Assembly: GCA_028551475.1 (NCBI GenBank)
Contig: CM052361.1
Location: 17,983,274-18,047,273, forward strand
DNA from: Casuarina equisetifolia
Lineage: Eukaryota; Streptophyta; Magnoliopsida; Fagales; Casuarinaceae
Direction: 5' to 3'
DNA length: 64,000 bases
This document shows, piece after piece, positions 39,410-48,541 of the stretch. Within the stretch, counting starts at the first letter, position 1. Every line of letters starts with the position of its first letter. A program made the translations under genes and the position numbers. The notes under the pieces were generated by a model. It searched no databases. It was not told where the DNA came from and saw nothing but the letters and a program-made list of their open reading frames with translations.

Positions 39410-40977
39410 TTAGGATGACAAGATGTGCTTCACCAATTCATTCAAGGCTCTGTAGGATGAACCATCGTCGCTCAAAGAAAAGTCGGCCTTTTCCTTTAAA
39501 CTCTGTGCTCTCTGCCTCATCTCTACCCCTTCACTCTCCACCATCAGCTTTCTTATCGCTTTCTCGATCTCCCCCTTCTCGAAGACACCCTCCAACCGCA
39601 AGCCTACCTTCCATACATTACAGATATACCTTACACTCAAAAGCTGGTCCCCGAAAAATGGTCGGCATAACATTGGAACTCCTTCACAAACGCTTTCCAG
39701 GGTTGAATTCCACCCACAGTGAGTCCAAAATCCTCCCACTGCACCATGCGCTAATACTTTCTTTTGGGGTGCCCATTTCACAATGCAACCTCTGCCTTCC
39801 ACTCTTTCCCAGAAGCTCTTTGGCAAAAGCTCAACCCATTGTGAACCACGTACCGAACCGGGTCTGACCACCCACAAGAAAGGTAGTTCACTGTTGGCTA
39901 GGCCCATGGCTAGCTCCAGAAGCTCTTTTTCATCCATGGTTGTCATGCTGCCAAAGCTCACATATATAACAGATTTTGAGGCTTGTTTGTCCAGCCAAGG
40001 AATGCAATCAGTATCTTCCTCTAGCAATGAACTAGAAGCAGATGGAGCTAGCATATGAAAAGGGCCTATGGAAAAAACTGGAGCTGGGAAATATCCTTGC
40101 ACTTTTTCTAGCGTTTGTTGTTCAAGGAACTCAATTGTGTTCACTATAATCGCTGAAGCTTTTCTTGTTGTTTCTGTCACGATGGCTCTCAGCTCCAATA
40201 TTCCTGGATTTTCTCCTCTTGATGCTATTATGTCCTTAAGATTTAGGGCCTCGAGCTCAGGCACTTGATCTAGTTGACCCAAAGAATCTGTAAGCATTTG
40301 TAGATCGTGTTATTTATAGATCTGGTTAAAACTGGCTGCCCCTATTTAACATAAAACAACTTTACCTTTCGCTTTAACTACAGAATTTTATGCTTATACT
40401 GCGCCCATATGAGGAAAAAAAAGGAAGATAGATTCATGGAACCATATGCCTTTTTTTTAGCAGCGATTAATACGAAACTTGATAGGAGAGATAGCCCTGC
40501 CCCTCGGGATGACGGAAGACGGCGAAGGCAAGCAACGAGGCAGCTGCACTTGTGCGCACAGTAATCCCGGAAAGTTTCAGATGATCAGCCACACGTTGAG
40601 CAAAGAGCATGAATCCATCATAAATAACACAGCCAACCCGATCTCGTGGATTCTCTTCTTGTAACATCTGCTCCAAGTACGAACGAAATGGAGTTTCGCA
40701 GAACTTGTTAATAGCCGATATAAAGGCCGCAACGTCTCCAGACGGGAGACTGATTTTGGACAAAGCCGTCCGGTAAGGACACAAAGCTAAAGTCAGGATG
40801 GTTTGAATGGCTTGGAGAGTTGAATTCGGGGTGGACAATGGTGATTGAAAAGCCTCTGGAATGGAGGACGGTGGCGAGCTGAAGCATCGGGTTTATGTGT
40901 CCCTGGAAAGGATAGACCACAAACACCAACCTACGGCCATGCCTTCTTGTTTCCCCCTTCTCCATCAGTTTCTCCAT
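39410..40977 (-). pseudogene. UGT76-like UDP-glycosyltransferase with frame lesions
   Basis: Family 1 glycosyltransferases move a sugar from a UDP-sugar to small molecules in the cytosol. Exon 1 begins at ATG 40977 with VFVVYPFQGHINPMLQLA, the acceptor-side N-terminus with the usual His, and runs to HPDFSFVSLPDG. Near 40762-40764 the frame shifts by one base. The second frame, with SGDVAAFISAINKFCETPF and CVIYDGFM, continues to 40480. Exon 2 (40287-39410) is open and carries a complete 44-residue PSPG box, WAPQKKVLAHGAVGG through FFGDQ, whose last Gln and Trp22 are typical of UDP-glucose users. The exon junction is also out of phase by one base: the donor reads CAA|GTTTCG where the frame needs one more base before the GT. 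Without a fix, translation stops at 40708. It is either a young pseudogene or the product of two assembly errors in short homopolymers. UGT76 is the nearest group by motif; the substrate is unknown. Confidence 0.85.
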
Positions 40978-41326
40978 TATTTGCTAGGGGCTAGAAAATA
41001 GATACAAGTACTTGATGGTGAAGCCAGAGAATTGCAGCAAATATGTATATATACACAGAAGAAATATCTGGGAGGAGAAAAGTCGCAAAGAAATTTCAAG
41101 GAGAAATCAAAATCTTCCTAAACAAGACGTTCTTCAGTCAACAACTGCTTCCTTCTTCGTCTTCTCTCCTTCGCGTATCACGCCGGGTTTGCTGGAACGT
41201 AAGCGTAAGCACTTACGCACTGATAGTCATGACGATTGATAGAAAATTGATCTGCTCAAGTCGTCGACAACAAAATCGAAAGTACTAGTTGATGTCTCAC
41301 TCGTAAATGAGACTTAATAATAACTT
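40978..41326. promoter_or_regulatory. UGT upstream region with TATA motif
   Basis: This 349-bp gap separates the UGT start from the copia insertion. A TATATATA motif at 41046-41053 lies about 70 bp upstream of the UGT ATG, which suits a TATA box with a short leader. No other gene is visible. The retrotransposon has therefore landed in the proximal promoter. Confidence 0.5.
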
Positions 41327-41331
41327 AAAAG

Positions 41332-41951
41332 ACTTGGATTTGATAAATTCAGGTACGGTATAGAGAAGTAATATTCAAGTGCACGAGAAGGCTTAAATAT
41401 TATATAGCAAAATGGCTTAGAATACAACCACACAGTTTCTAAGCTTAGTACATCACTTATATAGTGAGTAGCCTTCATAACAAAACATAGTGTTCATATT
41501 ACATAAGTCAAGGACGGTTCAATAGATAATATCTTCCTCTCCAAGATTGCCGACAATCTTTGACGTTATGTCACTGGATAAGTCAAGGACGGTGCCACCT
41601 CTTCTTATCATATTTCTGGGATGTGTGGGCGGTGGAGCATTCATCCTTCCTACAGGACTTGATGACTCACCTGGATAGTATGGCTTGAATGCAGAATTGT
41701 TACTCATCTGAAGTCCATCCTGTTTAGTTGTCTTGGGCCGATACATCAGACCGTAGCAGGCTTTGGGTGCATATAATACCTTCCTGGACTTATCACATCC
41801 ATTAAGTGTCAGACTTGTGTCAATTTCTTCAGTGGGGAGGACTGGTGCAGGGAAAGATTCCAGGAGTGCTGTCAAAGCCCGTTTTCCTTTTTCTTCCTGT
41901 TCTCGGTTGCTTTTGTCTATTTCTTCAAGCAGTGAGCCCACAATTCCAACT
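41332..41951 (-). repeat. 3' LTR of the young copia element
   Basis: 620 bp, matching 46392-47011 with a constant offset of 5060. Three differences were seen, at 41565, 41797 and 41854 (all transitions). The element-strand sequence starts AGTTGGAATT directly after the purine tract and ends ATCCAAGT at the AAAAG target duplication. The terminal part of the gag-pol frame (to 41519) lies inside it. Confidence 0.93.
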
Positions 41952-44900
41952 CTCCCCCGCAAGATTGGTGCGGTTACACCAATCTTGTTTCTCAGGTCTT
42001 CAAAGCGATCTCTGGGCAGTGCCTTGGTCAGGATGTCGGCCAACTGCTCACTGGTTGGCACATAGGTTGTCACAATGGTTCCTTGTGCAACCTTTTCTTT
42101 AACGAAGTGCATATCAATTTCCATGTGCTTCGTTCGTCGGTGCTGAACTGGATTCACAGACATATGCAGTGCAGAAAGGTTATCACAAAATAAATGAACA
42201 GGATGATACTGACTTACCCCAAGCTCCTTCAATAAGTTCATTAACCACACAGCTTCTGCGGTACCTTCGGCCATTGCTCTATATTCTGCTTCAGCAGAAG
42301 AGCGTGAGACAAAGTCTTGTTTTCGTGAAGACCAAGAGATAAGATTTGCTCCCATGAACATAAAGAATCCAGTAGTTGATTTTCTGGTTTGATGGCAACC
42401 TCCATAATCAGAATCTGTGAAACCGTAGATGGTTGTTGGGCTTTGTTTATGAAATTGAAGTCCATAGTTCGCTGTCCCTTGAAGGTAACGTAAGATGCGT
42501 TTAAGCTGAAAAAGATCTTTTATTCGTGGAGTGCTCATGTGCTGACAGAGACGATGAACTGACTGACTAATATCAGGCCGTGTTTGTGATAGATAGTGCA
42601 GGGACCCTAGTATACTTCTGTAGATACCTGGTTGCGGAAGAAAACTTTCTCCGTTAGGAACAGACTCATCTTTTACCGCCATGGGAGTTGAGATGGGTCT
42701 GCTGTATATCATTTCAGCTTTCCGCAAAACATCCAGAGTATATTGATGCTGAGAAAGAAAAAGTCCTGCTTCGTTGTACGTCACCTGCAATCCGAGAATA
42801 TAGTGCAACTTCCCAAGATCCTTGACAGGGAATCCTCCACCAAGCTCATCAACAAAGTCATTGATTAAACGAGTTGAGTTCCCAGTAACTATAATGTCAT
42901 CTACATATAATAATACCCAAAGCACATCTGAACCCTTATGATATAGAAACAAGGAAGGGTCAAAAACACAGCAACGGAAACAACGTTCCAGCAGAAAACT
43001 AGAAAATCGTTCAAACCAAGCCCTTGGGGACTGTTTTAAACCATATAGAGATCTATGAAGTTGACAAACATGCTCAGGGAATCTTGGATTGACAAATCCT
43101 TCAGGTTGAAGCATGTATACGGGCTCAGATAAATACCCGTGCAGAAATGCATTTTCTATGTCTAGTTGTTTGATATTCCAGCCATGAATTACAGCAAGTG
43201 AAATCACTAAACGGATAGTAGTTGGACGTACCACTGGACTATACGTTTCAAGATAGTCAATTCCGGCTTCTTGGTGGTAACCCTTTGCCACTAGACGTGC
43301 CTTCAATCGGTCAAGAGATCCTTGTGGTGTGAGCTTTGTTTTGAACACCCATTTGCTTCCAATCACGTTCATAGAGGGTGTGCGAGGAACAAGGGTCCAA
43401 GTTTCTGCCTTCTGAAGTGCCTTCATCTCGTTCAGCATGGCGTTCCTCCATCCAGCATGAGAGATAGCATTAGCTATGCAGTTTGGTGTAGGTGGTATGT
43501 TGGTTGTTGCATGCAGAGCATAACGGGTGTTTGGACGTTTGATTCCAGCTTGGCTTCTAGTCGTCATTGAATGAGTTCGGGGAGGAGTTTCCGTTGGTCT
43601 TTGACTGGTAGGTTCTTGAATGGAAGTTGGCAAAGTAGTTTGCTCAAAGGAGTTGATATTCTTGTCGGGCTCAGAAAGGAAAGAGGATGAAGCCAAAGAG
43701 GGATACAAAGAAGAAGATGACTGGTTTGGGTTAGACACCATGTGAGAGCTTTCTTCGGTAGGGCCGATATTTAATAAAGAATTTTGTTCTTCTTCATTAA
43801 ATGCCGATGCAGGATTTTCTTCCCTTCCCGGATTTTCTTCACGAAATCCTGCCGGATTTTGTGCTTGGTTATTGTACCGTGAGGTGAGTATGTCAATCCC
43901 CTCATTGTACTGAATATTAGGTGTAACAATTCCTTCGGCTTGAATTCCTGCAAGGTCATGGTAAGAGTGTACCGGGTAAGTAACATGATTGTTTGTCATG
44001 TCTTGTCCTTGTGAGGTGATGAGTTGATTTTGTTCCTGAAATGCCCTTGTACTTCCGATATTTGAATTACACACAGAATCAATTTCATCAGTCTGCGAAT
44101 TCCCTTGTGTAAGATTCTTGAACGGGTATACCTGCTCATTGAACACAACATGTCGGGAAATAAATAATTTACCTGTTTGTATATGTAGGCATCGGTATCC
44201 CTTGTGACGAGTACTGTATCCTAAGAAGACACATGGTACTGATTTGGATGATAATTTATCGGTAAGTGTTGATCTGAGACATGGGAAGCATTGTGATCCA
44301 AATATTCGAAAAGTACCATAATCTGGAATTCGCCTATAAAGTATCTCAAAAGGTGATTTGTTGTTTAGCACAGAAGATGGCAACCTATTGATTAAATACA
44401 CAGATGTCGTAAAAGCTTCAACCCAGTACTTACGTGGAACTGAAGCTTCTTTCAGTAATGATCTTCCAAGCTCAACTATATGCCTGTGTTTTCGTTCGGC
44501 GATTCCATTCTGTTCTGGTGTGTAAGGACAGGACATCTGATGTAGGATTCCATGAAAGCGTAGTTCCTCCTCCAATTCCTTACTTGTGTATTCTCCTCCA
44601 TTATCAGAATGTAGAGTTCTGATTTTTCCATCAAACTGTCGCTCTATCATGGACTTAAATTCAACAAATGATTGAAAGAAATCTGATTTTCTTTTCAATG
44701 GGTAGAACCAAGTATATCGAGTACATTCATCCACAAATATTGCATAATATATGTAGTTTTGGCAAGACCTTTCTGGAGATGGTCCCCACAAATCACTGTG
44801 AATACGTTCAAATGGTATACGTGATTTGTGTACAGAAATATTGAAAGGAAGCTGATGACTTTTTGTTTCTAGACATAAAGTACAAACTTTAGGAATATCT

Positions 44901-46375
44901 CCTCTCAAATCAATGAGTTTTTGTTTATGTAAATCTCTTAAAATATGTAAATTTGAGTGTCCGAGTCGCTTATGCCATGTATTGCCATCCGCTGCCTGTT
45001 GATGAAGTGTGAGATAAGCTTGTGTTCGATCACTTGGCAATACATAGAGATCTCCTCTTCTAGATCCCTTTAGCAGGTTCTGTTGTGTGGTCAGATCCTT
45101 AACAGTAAATGAATTTTTGTCAAAGATCACCAAGCAAGAATTATCATCTGTAAGCTTAGAGATAGATAATAAGTTCTGTCTAATAGCGGGAGCAACCAAG
45201 ACTGAATTTAATTTTATTCTCCCTTGGTTGAGATTTCCAGAACCTATATGTGTAATTGGGATTCGTTCCCCATTCCCAACAGATATTGAGTCAGAACCTG
45301 AATATTTTAAAAATGATGTTAGGGTACCTGTAGAATCAACGATGTGAGAGGATGCTCCAGAATCTGCTATCCACTCATCATTCTTAGGTTCAGTAACATG
45401 TAGCGTTGCCAGGGCCTTTGGTATGTTATCAGCTTGAAAGGAGTGATCAAATCGCCGCCAACATTCAAGACCTGTGTGACCCTTCTTTGCACAAATTTGA
45501 CAAGTGATAGGATGTTGAGGAAAGGAGTTATTGTCACCTGAAAGATCATTTGAGTTGTTACTTGCAAATTTGTTCTGATTAAATGAGCCTCTGTTGTTGT
45601 TGTAAGCTGTAGGCGTAAAACCACGTCCTTGTGATGAAAATCTTGGTTGAAAGTTTCTGCCTCTATTTCCTCTTCCTCCACGTGTGAAACGTTGAGCTGA
45701 ATATGCAGCATTTTCTACAGGGGCATTAGATGTAGCTACATTTGTTTTAGGATACCTGATGATTCGTGACTCATAAGCTTGAAGTTGTGAGATCACGGTG
45801 CTGAAATCTGGAATAGGAGGCCTGAACATTGCAGTCTTAAAGGATTCATAAGATACATCAAGGCTTTCAAGAAGTCTAAATGTTTTTGCAGAGTCTGAGA
45901 CAGGTTTCCCAATAGAGCTCAATTGATTTAAAATACCTTTGAATTCCGTCAAGAAAATTGATAAAGTTTTACCTTCCTTCCTGATATTGTTGAGTTGAGA
46001 AAGTAGGTCAAACTCACGGCTTTCTGTCTTCTGAGCAAAGTGATTTGCCAGCTCATCCCAAACTTGTGCCGATGTCTCTAGTTCAAAAATATGACCTAGA
46101 GCTTCTTCTGAAAGAGTGCTAATAATCCATGATTTGACTAATGCATCACTTTGTGACCATGACTCAAAATCAGGATTTGGATTTTCGGTTTCCCCGATGG
46201 TCTGACTAGGCTTTGGTATTTCACCTGTAATAAAGCCTGTGAGCCTTTGTGTTTGAAGGAGTGACTTGATTTGTGTCATCCAAGACAGGTAATTTCCTTC
46301 TGTGAGCTTGATTGTAACAAAGTTGCTCACGTTGATGGTGTTTGGGAATGGATAAGTGTTGTTTCTGCGGGCCAT
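41519..46375 (-). CDS. copia gag-pol polyprotein, 1618 aa, extending into the 3' LTR
   Basis: Single open frame encoding the retrotransposon's structural and enzymatic proteins. Gag: UBN2-like residues about 15-210, an RGG/Asn-rich stretch 230-275, and a zinc knuckle with CQIC at 292-295 and His300, Cys305. Protease: DSG at 338-340. Integrase: HHCC finger (His468, His473, Cys498, Cys501) and the D,D-35-E triad at Asp528, Asp591 and Glu627. Reverse transcriptase: SKWVFKTK through YGLKQSPRAW and YVDDII near residue 1155. RNase H: from about 1315 (TDSDYGG) through RSSAEAEYRA, ending near QLADILTKALP. About 144 further codons (residue 1475 onward) lie in the LTR and carry no domain I recognise; they are rich in Pro, Ser and charged residues. 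Start: ATG 46375, three bases after the primer site. No internal stop was seen. Confidence 0.93.
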   Translation of the reverse strand: MARRNNTYPFPNTINVSNFVTIKLTEGNYLSWMTQIKSLLQTQRLTGFITGEIPKPSQTIGETENPNPDFESWSQSDALVKSWIISTLSEEALGHIFELETSAQVWDELANHFAQKTESREFDLLSQLNNIRKEGKTLSIFLTEFKGILNQLSSIGKPVSDSAKTFRLLESLDVSYESFKTAMFRPPIPDFSTVISQLQAYESRIIRYPKTNVATSNAPVENAAYSAQRFTRGGRGNRGRNFQPRFSSQGRGFTPTAYNNNRGSFNQNKFASNNSNDLSGDNNSFPQHPITCQICAKKGHTGLECWRRFDHSFQADNIPKALATLHVTEPKNDEWIADSGASSHIVDSTGTLTSFLKYSGSDSISVGNGERIPITHIGSGNLNQGRIKLNSVLVAPAIRQNLLSISKLTDDNSCLVIFDKNSFTVKDLTTQQNLLKGSRRGDLYVLPSDRTQAYLTLHQQAADGNTWHKRLGHSNLHILRDLHKQKLIDLRGDIPKVCTLCLETKSHQLPFNISVHKSRIPFERIHSDLWGPSPERSCQNYIYYAIFVDECTRYTWFYPLKRKSDFFQSFVEFKSMIERQFDGKIRTLHSDNGGEYTSKELEEELRFHGILHQMSCPYTPEQNGIAERKHRHIVELGRSLLKEASVPRKYWVEAFTTSVYLINRLPSSVLNNKSPFEILYRRIPDYGTFRIFGSQCFPCLRSTLTDKLSSKSVPCVFLGYSTRHKGYRCLHIQTGKLFISRHVVFNEQVYPFKNLTQGNSQTDEIDSVCNSNIGSTRAFQEQNQLITSQGQDMTNNHVTYPVHSYHDLAGIQAEGIVTPNIQYNEGIDILTSRYNNQAQNPAGFREENPGREENPASAFNEEEQNSLLNIGPTEESSHMVSNPNQSSSSLYPSLASSSFLSEPDKNINSFEQTTLPTSIQEPTSQRPTETPPRTHSMTTRSQAGIKRPNTRYALHATTNIPPTPNCIANAISHAGWRNAMLNEMKALQKAETWTLVPRTPSMNVIGSKWVFKTKLTPQGSLDRLKARLVAKGYHQEAGIDYLETYSPVVRPTTIRLVISLAVIHGWNIKQLDIENAFLHGYLSEPVYMLQPEGFVNPRFPEHVCQLHRSLYGLKQSPRAWFERFSSFLLERCFRCCVFDPSLFLYHKGSDVLWVLLYVDDIIVTGNSTRLINDFVDELGGGFPVKDLGKLHYILGLQVTYNEAGLFLSQHQYTLDVLRKAEMIYSRPISTPMAVKDESVPNGESFLPQPGIYRSILGSLHYLSQTRPDISQSVHRLCQHMSTPRIKDLFQLKRILRYLQGTANYGLQFHKQSPTTIYGFTDSDYGGCHQTRKSTTGFFMFMGANLISWSSRKQDFVSRSSAEAEYRAMAEGTAEAVWLMNLLKELGVSQYHPVHLFCDNLSALHMSVNPVQHRRTKHMEIDMHFVKEKVAQGTIVTTYVPTSEQLADILTKALPRDRFEDLRNKIGVTAPILRGRVGIVGSLLEEIDKSNREQEEKGKRALTALLESFPAPVLPTEEIDTSLTLNGCDKSRKVLYAPKACYGLMYRPKTTKQDGLQMSNNSAFKPYYPGESSSPVGRMNAPPPTHPRNMIRRGGTVLDLSSDITSKIVGNLGEEDIIY
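41952..41960 (-). promoter_or_regulatory. polypurine tract of the young copia element
   Basis: Element-strand GCGGGGGAG immediately before the 3' LTR, where plus-strand DNA synthesis is primed. It is also translated as part of the gag-pol frame (RGRVG). Confidence 0.8.
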
Positions 46376-46378
46376 GTT

Positions 46379-46391
46379 GGCTCTGATACCA
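46379..46391 (-). promoter_or_regulatory. primer binding site (initiator tRNA-Met)
   Basis: Element-strand TGGTATCAGAGCC directly follows the last base of the 5' LTR, with no spacer. It is complementary to the 3' end of initiator tRNA-Met, the usual plant copia primer. Confidence 0.92.
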
Positions 46392-47011
46392 ACTTGGATT
46401 TGATAAATTCAGGTACGGTATAGAGAAGTAATATTCAAGTGCACGAGAAGGCTTAAATATTATATAGCAAAATGGCTTAGAATACAACCACACAGTTTCT
46501 AAGCTTAGTACATCACTTATATAGTGAGTAGCCTTCATAACAAAACATAGTGTTCATATTACATAAGTCAAGGACGGTTCAATAGATAATATCTTCCTCT
46601 CCAAGATTGCCGACAATCTTTGACATTATGTCACTGGATAAGTCAAGGACGGTGCCACCTCTTCTTATCATATTTCTGGGATGTGTGGGCGGTGGAGCAT
46701 TCATCCTTCCTACAGGACTTGATGACTCACCTGGATAGTATGGCTTGAATGCAGAATTGTTACTCATCTGAAGTCCATCCTGTTTAGTTGTCTTGGGCCG
46801 ATACATCAGACCGTAGCAGGCTTTGGGTGCATATAATACCTTCCTGGACTTATCACGTCCATTAAGTGTCAGACTTGTGTCAATTTCTTCAGTGGGGAGG
46901 ACTGGTGCAGGGAGAGATTCCAGGAGTGCTGTCAAAGCCCGTTTTCCTTTTTCTTCCTGTTCTCGGTTGCTTTTGTCTATTTCTTCAAGCAGTGAGCCCA
47001 CAATTCCAACT
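46392..47011 (-). repeat. 5' LTR of the young copia element
   Basis: 620-bp partner of 41332-41951. U3 contains an open frame homologous to the polyprotein tail (within 46579-47011). A TATA box follows, and the R-U5 part ends at the primer site. Confidence 0.93.
46516..46524 (-). promoter_or_regulatory. TATA box in the copia 5' LTR
   Basis: CTATATAAG on the element strand, about 55 bp after the stop of the U3 open frame. Transcription would begin about 30 bp further on, near 46490. That puts the open frame wholly in U3. Confidence 0.6.
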
Positions 47012-47016
47012 AAAAG

Positions 47017-48074
47017 ATGAGACAGTATCCAAAACATCTGCGATGTTTTTAAAAAAAGATGAAATCATTTAAAAGTTAACAACAACTTCAAATATAATTT
47101 TTAATACATTCTCATTGTGAAACATGTTTTGAAATTTTTTATAATGAAGATAATCAAGTTTATATTTTACTAACTCATTTTTTAAGTTAGGCAATAATCA
47201 TTTATAAAATTAATTGCTAGTGAACGAATTATCTTGCATTTTAGAAAACCATTTCTTAAAAAGTAACGGATTTTCAACGTATATATGAACACGAGGATAT
47301 TTGGAAAACCATTTTCTAATTTAGCAGTGATTCTTGACCAATAGTTCCATGGTTTTTATAAAGTTCTTCTTGAAGAAATTAAGTCTAGTTTTAACTAATG
47401 GAATTAGTTTGGCTTTACTTCCACTTAGAATCCTAAAGCTAGTGAAATCAAAGTATATTTTGTTTTATGCAGTAAAACTAAAACCATAAAATGAAAGAAA
47501 AAATTATCTTGAAATGGCATACATCCATAGAAGTTAATCTAAATAGGAACTGAGACATTTTTCTTTACAAGGTTTAGATTTTTTGTTTTATGTGTGGTCT
47601 TAGACAAAAAGGTTTAATGATTTTCTTGAAACTTTTATTCAATAATTCTATTTAATCTTGGTAATGAAGTAGTTTGGGTCAGTATTTTATTAACGTACTT
47701 TACTCTTAGAAATAATTCTAGTCTTAGGGACGTAGTTAGGATTAAAAAAAGAAAACTAAAGGTATTAACACAAAAGTAGGGGGTGTTTACATTTTTCTAG
47801 ATTTATTTTATTTCTTTTTCCTATGTTATTCTTATTTACACTTAACCATCAAACAAACGCACCTAGTGAATGTTTAAAAATATAGAGCTTAAAAAAGGAT
47901 GTTCCTAGTCAAAAAATTAATTAATAAATCTCTTTAGGTCGGTCAATGGGCACCTAACCAATAGCAATCAGCAATCATATACAATGGATAAACAAAAGAA
48001 CAACAAAGAAATTGATACGTGAATCGGACTACTCCTTTTATGTCCAACTTCACCTCCTTTACTATTTTAGTAAA
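47017..48074. other. spacer between the two copia elements, nothing recognised
   Basis: AT-rich DNA with no long frame, no repeat ends and no RNA gene recognised. It is the original insertion-site DNA of both flanking elements. Confidence 0.5.
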
Positions 48075-48079
48075 GATTG

Positions 48080-48525
48080 TGTTAGACAAGCCGAGTGCCA
48101 CCTCCCTACCGGCACGTGTACAACACGCGTCTGCCACGTCAGCACCACGTCAGCAGGTACTACCTGATAGAGATTCGCGACCCACTCCAGGATCCGATCT
48201 CCATCGCAAGACGAGGTTCGTCCCCAACGCCTCTATGCAACCTTAGCCACCGTAAATCTTCCCTTTCGGCGATTCTTTCCTTATTTGCTTTGTAAATCAT
48301 TGTAATTGATTTTCTTTCTTAATTTCATTTATTGTTTCTTGTCCATATATTGTAATCGTTATTCACATAATCAATTGAATCGAAAAATATCTTGAAGCAA
48401 ACCTAGGGTTTCTGTTCTTCACTGTTCTTCATTGTTCTTCATTGTTTTTCATTGTTCTTCCCCAATTTCTGAAAAATTCCGGCCACTCTCTCCTTTGTTC
48501 GTCTAGTCGGTTTAGGATTTTAACA
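48080..48525 (+). repeat. 5' LTR of the older copia element
   Basis: 446 bp, TG...CA. It is longer than its partner mainly because of a 10-bp tandem array (variants of tgttcttcat, five copies at about 48413-48462 against two in the 3' LTR). Confidence 0.92.
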
Positions 48526-48541
48526 TGGTATCACTAGAGCC
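48526..48541 (+). promoter_or_regulatory. primer binding site of the older copia element
   Basis: TGGTATCACTAGAGCC abuts the 5' LTR. It is the initiator tRNA-Met site with two extra bases (CT) relative to the usual plant copia form. Confidence 0.8.

Larger units (their letters stand above)
41332..47011 (-). mobile_element. complete young Ty1/copia LTR retrotransposon (5680 bp)
   Basis: Two 620-bp direct LTRs (41332-41951 and 46392-47011) flank a single long gag-pol frame read on the minus strand. A perfect 5-bp target duplication, AAAAG, sits at 41327-41331 and 47012-47016. The primer site (46379-46391) matches the 3' end of initiator tRNA-Met, and a polypurine tract adjoins the 3' LTR (41952-41960). 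The domain order, protease - integrase - reverse transcriptase - RNase H, is that of Ty1/copia. The LTRs differ at only three seen positions, so insertion was recent. Everything needed for mobility appears present. Oddities: LTR ends are AG...GT on the element strand, the gag start lies 3 nt from the primer site, and the pol frame enters the 3' LTR. Confidence 0.95.

Noticed and set aside
39415..40268. plus-strand ORFs of 66-150 codons over the UGT
   Set aside because: They are antisense shadows of the UGT second exon, which has the full PSPG box on the minus strand.
46579..47037. 152-codon minus-strand ORF as a separate gene
   Set aside because: It is the U3 open frame of the copia 5' LTR plus a few flanking codons; the same sequence is the tail of the gag-pol frame at the other LTR.
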